From the NCBI GenBank assembly GCA_030686995.1, contig CM060709.1:18195360-18259359 (forward strand): DNA of 64,000 nt, read 5' to 3'. Origin of the DNA: Artemisia argyi (lineage: Eukaryota; Streptophyta; Magnoliopsida; Asterales; Asteraceae). A model generated the notes under the pieces. The model saw only the letters and a list, made by a program, of their open reading frames with translations, ran no database searches and had not been told where the DNA came from. Below, one piece after another: positions 55,963 through 64,000 of the stretch. The translations under genes were made by a program, and so were the position numbers. How positions within the stretch are numbered: position 1 is the stretch's first letter; each line of letters opens with the position of its first letter.

Positions 55963-57491
55963 ATCGACCTAGAAAAGGCCTGCGATAGTGTACCTCGTGA
56001 GTTGATTTGGAGAACTCTGATAGATAAGGGAACCCCTAGGAGATACTTAAGAGTTATTAAGGATATGTACGAGGGGGCGAAGACTCGTGTTCGGGCCACT
56101 ATGGGAACCTCAGAGATTTTCCCCATGAAAGTAGGACTACATCAGGGATCAGCCATTAGCCCTTACCTATTCGCCTTGATTCTTGATGAGCTATCACGAG
56201 GGATCCAAGAGGACATCCCTTGGAGCATGATATTCGCTGACGATATTGTGTTGGTGGTAGAGTCGGCGAACGGGTTAAACAACAGACTTGAGCATTGGAG
56301 GGAGGCCCTTGAAGATAACAGCCTTTGAGTAAGTAGGGAGAAGACTGAATACCTGAGATGTGTTTTCAGTAGGATTGAGACTGAGCTCAACGATGATACA
56401 GAAGTTCGTATCAGAGACCAGATCCTCTCTCCTAAGGAGCCTTTTAGATATTTGGGTTTGGTGATCCACAACTTAGGGAGGATTGATGACGACGTAACCC
56501 ACCGTATTGGAAGAGGCTGGACGAAATAGAGAGCGTCGTCTGGAGTTCTATGTGATAGGAAAGTACCCTTTAAGCTAAAGGGTAAATTTTATAGGGTAGC
56601 AATTAGACCTGTTATGCTTTATGGCTCAGAGTCCTGCCCTATCACAAAATATCAAGCAAACAGGGTAGAAGTTGCGGAACTGAGAATGCTGAGGTGGACT
56701 TGTGGTAGAACCATGGCGGACATGATCCCGAACGGAGTGTTTAGATATGTGCTTGAAGTAGAATCTATTATCTCCAAGATGAGAGAAGGAAGGTTGAGGT
56801 GGTTCGGGCATGTCAGAAGAAGACCACAAACAGCGCCAGTTAGGAGGGTAGAATCGCTTATAGTCAATGGTCTAAGAAGGAGGGGAAGACCTAAAGTTAG
56901 ATGGGAGGATAGACTTAAGCTCGACATGGAGGAGCTTCACTTGTCCGAGGACATGGCCTCAAATAGGAAGGCGTGGAGTGATAGGGTTAGAATTTTTGGT
57001 TAGTTTTGGGCTAGGCTAGTCGTGTGTCCGGGTCTACTTGCGGAGTTTTAGGGTTTTAGGTGCCTCTTTGTCGTTTTGCCCCTTGCTTTTTGTTGTTAGG
57101 GTTCCGTAGCTTGTGCCCTTTAAACTCTAGGTTCTTTGTTGTGCCTTTTGCCTCTCCTTTTCTTTGCCTTTAGGCTTTAGGCCCCTTTGCTTACAGCTTC
57201 GCTTGCCCTTTTTTGCTTTGTCTTAGCTTTAGGCCCTTTTCATTGCTTTCTTTGGTCTCTGCTTGCGTTTTTTTTTCTTTTTTTCTTTTTTTGGCTTGTT
57301 TGCTTGTTTTTGGCTCCTTTTACTTCGTTGTTGTCTTTGGTATCCCACTGCACACACCAGCCGGAGGTCTCATTGGAAGCAGTCTCCTTACCTTCAGGTT
57401 TAACCTGGGGTAGGGGTAGTATTTGTCTACATCTCACCTCCCTCATACCCCGTCCCGGCGGGATTGGGTATGTTGTTGTTGTTGTTGTTGT
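55963..57491 (+). mobile_element. RTE-type LINE, 5'-truncated
   Basis: It begins inside RT ([20 protein letters not shown]) and includes [20 protein letters not shown] and the catalytic box [12 protein letters not shown] at 56326 and a Trp-to-TAG stop near 56527 interrupt it. The C-terminal part is open at 56614-57003 (MLYGSESCPITKYQANR, ELRMLRWTCGRTMADMIPNG, LRWFGHVRRRPQTAPVRRVE), typical of plant RTE elements. A 3' UTR of about 490 bp ends in (TTG)n at 57472-57490, as RTE elements do. The upstream part of RT and the endonuclease are missing. Confidence 0.88.
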
Positions 57492-58030
57492 GACACTCAC
57501 AAACCAAATATAAAACATAAACATGGGGTCCACTTCACACCAATGCATTTAAGGTTGAGAAAATTCTTTAAATACCCCAAAAGTACACTAGTGTGTACCC
57601 TATATACCCCAAAATTTTTCAACTTCCCCAAATACCCCAAGGGCGACTCTCTCACAAGGAAACTTGGGAAACCATCCCAGAATTTTGACAAGTGTCCATT
57701 TGGTTGTCCCCACCTTGTACTTGTAAAGTACAACTAACCCCACTAATTTCTTGGGCAACTAGGACCTACTTTTTTGGGCGACTTCACTATTTTGTCTTTT
57801 AGCAAAAAAGTATGGTCTTTTTATATTAATTTATGGTACAAATTTCTTGGGCAACTTGGTCCCACTATTTTACCTTCTTGGGCAACTAGTTAGGTATAAG
57901 GTACATCTTTTATAATATTATATACAAAAATACATTTATATAAACTAGACGAGTACCAGTGCATAGCAACGGGATTTTATAGCGACAAATAGTTTATTGA
58001 TAAAAAAAGTTTATAGGTTATAAACGAAAA
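57492..58030. other. Spacer with short repeated phrases, no gene
   Basis: TTCTTGGGCAACT recurs at about 57751, 57843 and 57877, and phrases with 'taccccaaa' recur at 57570-57635. No coding signal recognised. Confidence 0.4.
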
Positions 58031-58510
58031 ATAATGTTTTGAAACCCGGTTCGACCCGGGTGGTTCAACCGGTTGAACCGCTCCGGTCGAAAAATAGGTT
58101 GATTTAAACCGGGTCAACTTGCTAGGTTGGGTCGAAAAAGGGGTCAAATTAAACCGGGTCAATCCGCCGGGTTTGAAGCATCCCGGGTCAACCCGGTTTG
58201 TGTTTTAATTGGTTGTATTTAATTTGGTAGATATGTTTTTAATTGATTGTACAATGTGAATAAATCATTGTACTTTTAAGTAATGGATAATGTTTTGAAA
58301 CCCGGTTCGACCCGGGTAGTTCAACCGGTTGAACTGCTCTGGTCGAAAAATGGGTCGATTTAAACCGGGTCAACTTGCTAGGTTGGGTCGAAAACGGGTC
58401 AAATTACCGGGTCAACCCGGTTTGTGTTTTAATTGGTTGTATTTAATTTGATAGATATATTTTTAATTGGTTGTACAATGTGAATAAATTATTGTACTTT
58501 TAAGTAATGG
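58031..58510. repeat. Direct duplication of CCGGGT-rich repeat
   Basis: Two tandem units: 58031-58286 (256 bp) and 58287-58510 (224 bp). Each begins ATAATGTTTTGAAACCCGG and ends TTTTAAGTAATGG. The second has lost about 30 bp. The repeat belongs to the family also seen at 25135-25220 and 52845-53215. Confidence 0.85.
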
Positions 58511-59305
58511 GGTGTTTTAATTAGAGTATTAATTACATTAATTTTCTCTCACATTTGACTTTCAATACTCAACTTTCAAGACTCAACTTTTCAAATTTGA
58601 CCATTTTTCCATTATAGATAGTATAGATACTTTGTATTTTTTTACACACAAATACTTTTCTTATACTTAAATACTTTTTTTACACACAAATACTTTTCTC
58701 TCTCTATTACTCATATACTTTACTCTCTCTGTCTCTCTAGCACTAACATATCCCCAATTAGAGATTTCACACACACACACAGTTTATCAAACATCCTGAT
58801 TAGAGATTTCAATACGTTTAGCAATCAGACACACACATAGTTTCTGTCTGTCTAGCAAACATCCGATTAGAGATTTGTTTGTGTACTTATATGTTTGGTT
58901 AACGGTTATTGTTAATTAGTGTTAGGGTTTGGTACAGATCTGAATCAACTGACATAAAATGGTTTGGGCTAGGGTAAGTACTTCTATTTTCGATTAAGCT
59001 TTAGTGTATACTTTAGGGTTTGTGTTCGATGATTATTAAATTAATTTTTTTTGGTTTATATGATTATTAAATTGTTTGTGTTTGTTTAATTGTCTGATTA
59101 ATAAATGGTTTTCTTGATTATTAAATTTTTTTGGTTTATCTAATTATGTATTTAAATTTGTGATCTATGGCTAAGTTTATATGGCTAATTTTTTCTGATC
59201 TATGGCTAAGTTTTATTGGTTGTTTAGGGTTACGGTCCTTGTTTGTTTTATGGTTGTTTATGGTTAGGATTAACTGAGTTTGAGAAACATAGCTGCGATG
59301 AGTGT
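58511..59305. other. Possible 5' leader and first intron of the INT gene
   Basis: 58690-58870 has CT-rich sequence with GATTAGAGATTTC repeated three times. An ATG at about 58959 is followed by GGGTAAGTA, a good splice donor. This could be an untranslated or very short first exon of the transporter gene further right, but no transporter sequence is present here. Confidence 0.3.
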
Positions 59306-60204
59306 TGATTTAGTTGTCGTTTTGAGTGTATAGTTTTGTTTTCCGAAGAAACACTCGTGAAAGTATGTTCCCCGGGTCGTTATGTCCCAACGAAGGTAAG
59401 ACGGCGATTGAGTCGGCTTGAGTCGCGTGATTGTGAAGTGAATGGGGTTTTAAAAGAGATATTTTGGTTGGTTTTTGATTACACTACTAAAAGGATTTAA
59501 AACGCAGTTAAAGTAAAAAGAAACAATAAAACGACGCAAAGAAAACAAACAAATAAAACAAGCATTGGATAAAATAACTAAAGAAAAACGAGATTTAAAA
59601 CGCGAAAAGAAATTAAGACTGGAAATGACTTTAAAAACAATATGTTTGCAAAGCGACGTGAATAAGTTCATCAAGTGTGGGCCAAGGATTGACGACGAAT
59701 TATTTTCCTTAAACAAGACTATTTTCTCACAACGTTGGTTTATTTTGAAAATAATCCTTTAAAAAGAAAATAATTACTAGATGTGTAATTTGATTATTCT
59801 CCGGCTTTTGCCCTTCAAATAATAAAATTACAAGTCTAAATAATCATAACGATTATTAATCACGACCCCTTTTAATCCACACTTAACTCACAAACTCGTG
59901 CCACTAAGCAAACACTAATAAACTATTCGAAACTCATGTTAATAAAATAAAATTACTTGATAAAATAAAAAGACTCGATAAAAGAAACAAACTAGATAAG
60001 CCAAAATAAAATTCGGCAGAGTTTCGCCTTAGCATAAAGCATAAGAGAACCTCACTCGGTAAACGATGAGGTAATGATTATCTAACTCGATAATCTTGGC
60101 TAACTCGCCAAAAGAAATGAAACTTGATAAAAAAATAAAAAGTAAACTCGGTAAAAAATTTTGCACATTGGTCCCTAACTCGAAATGTATAAAAAACAAA
60201 CTCG

Positions 60205-60255
<51 letters not shown>

Positions 60256-61194
60256 CTGAATTGTAACTCGATAACATTTAATAAAAAAAATCTAACTCGA
60301 AACCTTTTTTATTATCATTCTAACTCGATATATATATATATATTTTTTTTTATTATCCTAACTCGATAAAACCATAACAAAACACCATTTTGATCCAAAA
60401 TAAAGCTTAAAAACTAATGTTTTTCACCAAATTTATTACTAAACAACCTAGTTTAACCATAAACTTTAAATCCCACCAATAAAAACACGAATTTAACAAC
60501 TAAAAATTAAAGATTTTTAGAAAGATAAAGCTAGAGAGAGAAAGTAAAATAAAAACATACTTAATTAAAATAAAACTACACTACTCCTACTACTATGAGG
60601 ACCAACCCTCAACAACTCTAAGACTAACCCTAAAACTTACCATAAAACTAACCAACCTCTCAAATGAGGCTCATGAGATCTATTTATAGGCTAGGGACTA
60701 GGGCTTCTCTTAACTTTGCCATTGTTGCATATTTAGCCCCTAGACTTTTACAAAATCATGAAAAGCTACTTATAACTCATTAGAATGCGACTAATATGAC
60801 TTAATAATTAACGTAATGATCTTGTAGCTTGGAGGACTCGAGTTGACTTTTCTTCCAAAGTTGACAAATTGCTGAAACTTAGAGGGCCATTATTGTAAGG
60901 GTCTTCATATTTCAACCAAGAGTCTCTTTTGTTTTTCTCTGAATCTCTAAGGATTACTTTTGTCATTTTGCGCTTTTCTTGGTTAAATTTCTTCCTCGGC
61001 TTCGGCTTTTTACCTTTTTCCAATCTCGTGCTCGTTTTTGTCGGTTTTTGGCTTGTTTTTGTTCATTTTTCGCATATCCGTACCTGCACATACACAAATA
61101 CAAAAACATACATTTTCTTGGTATATTTGGTTAGTATTTGGTGTATTTGGTCTGATTTTAGGTCTAAAAAGGATGTGTGAATAAGCACTCATCA
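59306..61194 (-). mobile_element. Solo LTR, target duplication AGTGT
   Basis: A 1,889-bp segment that, on the minus strand, starts TGATGAGTGC and ends with CTAAATCA. AGTGT flanks it (59301-59305 and 61195-61199). On the minus strand CTATAAATAG at about 60680-60689 is a likely TATA box. It has no coding frame and a 46-T run near 60211. The family is not identified. It is either a solo LTR from intra-element recombination or a TRIM-like element. Confidence 0.72.
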
Positions 61195-62441
61195 AGTGTC
61201 AGTACTAAGTTTTGGCTGTTAGGTCAGTACTAAGTTTTGGGTGTTAGGTCAGTACTAAGTTTGAGAAACATAGCTGCTATGAGTTGACTAAATTTGATAA
61301 ACAAATGATATATGTTAGATGCCTTGAATAAAAGTTTTTAGTAAGAGTTTCAGGTTTTTGTACGTTGATAATTAGTCTGAGAAACATAGCTGTGATGAGT
61401 GTCAGTACTAAGTTTTGGGTGTTAGGTCAGTACTAAGTTTGAGAAACATAGCTGCGATGAGTTGACTAAGTTTGATAAACAAATTATATATGTTAGATGC
61501 CTTCAATCGAAGCTTTTAGTAAGAGTTTCAAGTTTTTGTGCGTTGACAATCATTGTGTTTGTCTTTGCTACTACAATCTTAAGGGCCAGGGCAGTGGTAA
61601 CCGTATCATCTATGGGAACCATACATGGTAACGAGGCCAAACGGATCAAGGGGTGATTCCGGGCGAGCTTGAACCATAGATGGTCGGTTTACTTAATCCA
61701 GTAGAGTTGTGCTCAGATATTGGGCCTCGGACTATATACATCCTGCTTACACATGGAGGGAAATAGTCTGTACTCCCGATCAGTTTCAAACTACTCGGGC
61801 AACTCTTTTAACTGCTTATGATTGTTATTGCGAAGATTTGAATACATTGGTTGTTCGCTGAAACTTGTTAATGCTTACTTGGACTAATGATTGTTGCCAA
61901 GCTTGTTTCTTGTTAGCCTTGAATGTTTGCTTAAACACCAAATAGCTGTTGGTCCATTAGGTACCTAGGTCAAAACAGGAAGTGTAGACTATAATGTTTG
62001 CGTAAACACCAATTGTGTGCAACCTGTTAAAAATATACTTACTTGGACTAATGATTGTTTATGCTTAGAATGTTTCTTGTTAGCCTAGAATGTTTGCTTA
62101 AACATCAAATTTGATTAAACTTAACATATACATCCAAATAGTTGTTGGTCCATTAGGTACTTAGGTCAAAAATGATGTTGGAGCCTTTCGATGTAGTTAT
62201 CTTTGATAAACTTTTTTCATTGCATTGTGTGTTTAAATTTAATATGTTTTTAATTCCTTCAATGTATTTAATTCAAGCTATCTAATTTGATAAACTTTTT
62301 TCTTTGATAAACGTTTTGCTATCCCCTTTCTTATTGTTGTCCTAAGAGGGGTTTATTTATTTATTTTCTTAAAGGAATATGAAGCAAAAGTCATCGTTAG
62401 GAGTAAATTGAATTACTTTTCCTTAGTTAGAGAAAAGCTGA
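61195..62441. repeat. Internally duplicated region with GAGAAACATAGCTG repeats
   Basis: GAGAAACATAGCTG(C/T) occurs at 59282, 61264, 61379 and 61442; the first is cut off from the others by the solo LTR. TCAGTACTAAGTTTT phrases repeat here. A block of about 178 bp is duplicated (about 61225-61402 and 61402-61555). It is probably intronic or 5' flanking sequence of the INT gene. No coding signal seen. Confidence 0.6.
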
Positions 62442-63689
62442 ATGAAAAGCGAAGGATATTATTTAGAACTTCCTGTTTTGGGAGTTGGAATGGCCTCAAT
62501 GAGTGCACCTTTGTACATCTCTGAAGCTTCTCCTGCTAGAATCAGAGGCGCTTTAGTGAGCACTAATGGTTTACTCATAACCGGAGGGCAGTTTATATCT
62601 TACTTTGTTAATTTGGCATTTACCAGGGTACGTTATGTATTACTTTGAATTATAATCTTCTTGGTATTTTAGATATTATTGGTAGTTTTTGCTAATAATT
62701 AGTTTGTTATAGGTACCTGGGACGTGGCGTTGGATGCTTGGTGTTGCTGGTATTCCACCGTTGATTCAGTTTATCTTGATGTGGTTTCTTCCCGAGTCTC
62801 CAAGATGGCTTTATAGACAGGTAACTAATGATTGACAACCAGTTCTAAGGCGAATTTATTTTGATTATTAGAGGATTTTCGGGATTCTTTATTTAAGTAC
62901 TCATTATATTACTTTTAAGCAGATAACCAGTGTTAAGTGTTTGGAAAAGAACTGCTTATTTGCTTATTATATTATGAAATTATGGATAAGCAGTTAAGCA
63001 CAAACATAAGTAATCCCAAACACCCCTTAATCTTATGTTGCAGTTAATAATTTTTGTTATGTACTTTTTATCAGAACAAGGTAAAAGAAGCTAGGGACAT
63101 CTTGGAGAAAATCTATCCAGCCGATGAGGTGGAAAAAGAAATGAATGCATTACAATTATCTGTTGAAGATGAAAAGCAAGCCGAAGAACCCATGAAATAT
63201 GGCATCTTTTCAAAAATTAAAAATGCATGGGGGAATACGGTGGTCCGTAGGGGACTTTATGCGGGCATCACTGTCCAAGTAGCACAACAGTTTGTTGGAA
63301 TCAACACTGTATTGTACTACAGTCCCACTATTGTACAACTTGCGGGATATGCTTCCAAAAAAACAGCTTTAGCTCTGTCATTGATCACCGCAGGTCTCAA
63401 CGCCCTAGGCACATTCATCAGCATGTTGTTTGTTGATAGAAGTGGGAGGCGAAGATTCATGATTGTTTCAATGCTTGGTATCATTATTTGTCTAACAGTT
63501 CTAGCACTCATGTTTTACCAAGCTTCTGTACATGCTCTAGCTGTAAGCATTCTCGAGTCAAACCATTTTGGGGCCAACTCTACTTGTATGGATTTCAGTA
63601 ATGCTCCTAATCCATCATCATGGAACTGCATGACTTGCTTAAAAGCCTCGTCTAGTTGTGCTTTTTGCTCCAACGGAGCTAACAAAAAG
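62442..63689 (+). CDS. Inositol transporter (INT4-like), internal exons only
   Basis: INT proteins are major-facilitator H+/myo-inositol symporters of the plasma membrane or tonoplast. Three exons read in one frame: about 62467-62627 ([40 protein letters not shown]), 62713-62820 ([32 protein letters not shown]) and 63075 to about 63689 ([50 protein letters not shown]). Introns have GT/AG ends (gtacgt, gtaact; tatag, tcag). The first about 125 residues, normally with the first helices and the GGxxFGYD motif, are not found. The third exon could splice at AAAAA-GTAACA, and the gene would then continue beyond the window; otherwise it ends in TAA at 63690. The start of the first exon is degraded (LELPVLGVG for a usual RI.VGLGVG). 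It may be a truncated gene. Confidence 0.75.
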
Positions 63690-63692
63690 TAA

Positions 63693-64000
63693 CATCCAAA
63701 AAATTACACTTGATTTTCTAAGGGCAAATTTCTTGAAATAGTAACACATTTTCTGAGACAACCTGGTAGCTAGTTTAGTATAGTGTAAAAAATTATTGTT
63801 ACAACATAGGATCAAATAGTATTATAGTTACAAGAACATAAGTACACGATATGAGGGAAAAAAACTTGAAACTATACCAAGCTATGACATAAAAATGTAT
63901 AGTACGTCCCAATTTGTAATTCATATAGTTTTACTAACCATCATTTGAAATGATAAAACGGTACAATCCAGGTGCTTGTTTGGCTCTAGACGATGTTACA
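63693..64000. other. Terminal intron or flank, no gene
   Basis: AT-rich sequence that may be the next INT intron. I see no exon in it. Confidence 0.4.

Noticed and set aside
57187..57513. 108-codon plus-strand frame after the RTE ORF
   Set aside because: Low-complexity T-rich 3' UTR of the RTE element with a TTG tail; frames here are compositional.
60200..60257. Long poly(T) tract that could be read as a LINE or SINE A tail on the minus strand
   Set aside because: It lies inside the solo LTR candidate, without a retroposon body on either side; treated as simple repeat.

Overview
This is eukaryotic, plant nuclear DNA: introns with GT/AG borders, plant-lineage genes, and a dense load of plant LTR retrotransposons, LINEs and Mutator-like elements. 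The families point to a eudicot. Asteraceae is plausible from the general flavour of the repeats, but I cannot prove it from sequence alone. I see no bacterial operons, CRISPR arrays, rRNA or tRNA genes. Most of the window is transposon sequence and gene fragments.

The non-transposon backbone is a segmental duplication present three times on the minus strand. Each copy has an intronless COI1-like F-box/leucine-rich-repeat gene followed by the last exon of a D-3-phosphoglycerate dehydrogenase (PGDH) gene. Copy 1 (541-3328) and copy 2 (25416-28188) have open 519-codon F-box reading frames. Copy 3 (35069-52447) is broken by stop codons and split by two LTR retrotransposons inserted at overlapping target sites.

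Between copies 1 and 2 lies an Ale-type Copia element (4677-23137, target duplication TTTAC). It has two LTRs in tandem at its left end. A 13.4 kb Tekay-type Gypsy element (8465-21832, target duplication TTTGT, minus orientation) is nested in its reverse transcriptase. To the right are a truncated nicotianamine synthase pseudogene and a small glycyl-tRNA synthetase shard.

Between copies 2 and 3 lie a 2.4 kb Pack-MULE-like element with 9-bp target duplications, a 5'-truncated L1-type LINE, a rearranged DYW-class PPR pseudogene and a 363-bp Mutator-type MITE. Inside copy 3 sit an essentially non-coding LTR element (36548-42849) and a SIRE-like Copia element (42859-50957). The SIRE-like element's 3' part is fused to LINE ORF1 and 3'-end sequence.

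The right end holds a second Pack-MULE-like element carrying a SnRK2 kinase 3' exon, another PPR-DYW pseudogene, an RTE-type LINE fragment, a CCGGGT-rich dispersed repeat, a 1.9 kb solo LTR, and three exons of an inositol transporter (INT4-like) gene that may run off the window. The only plausible intact or near-intact cellular genes are F-box copies 1 and 2 and perhaps the INT gene. I found no pathway acting together. The interest lies in how duplication, capture and chimeric retroelements rearranged the locus. Family assignments rest on recognising motifs by eye; no database search was run.
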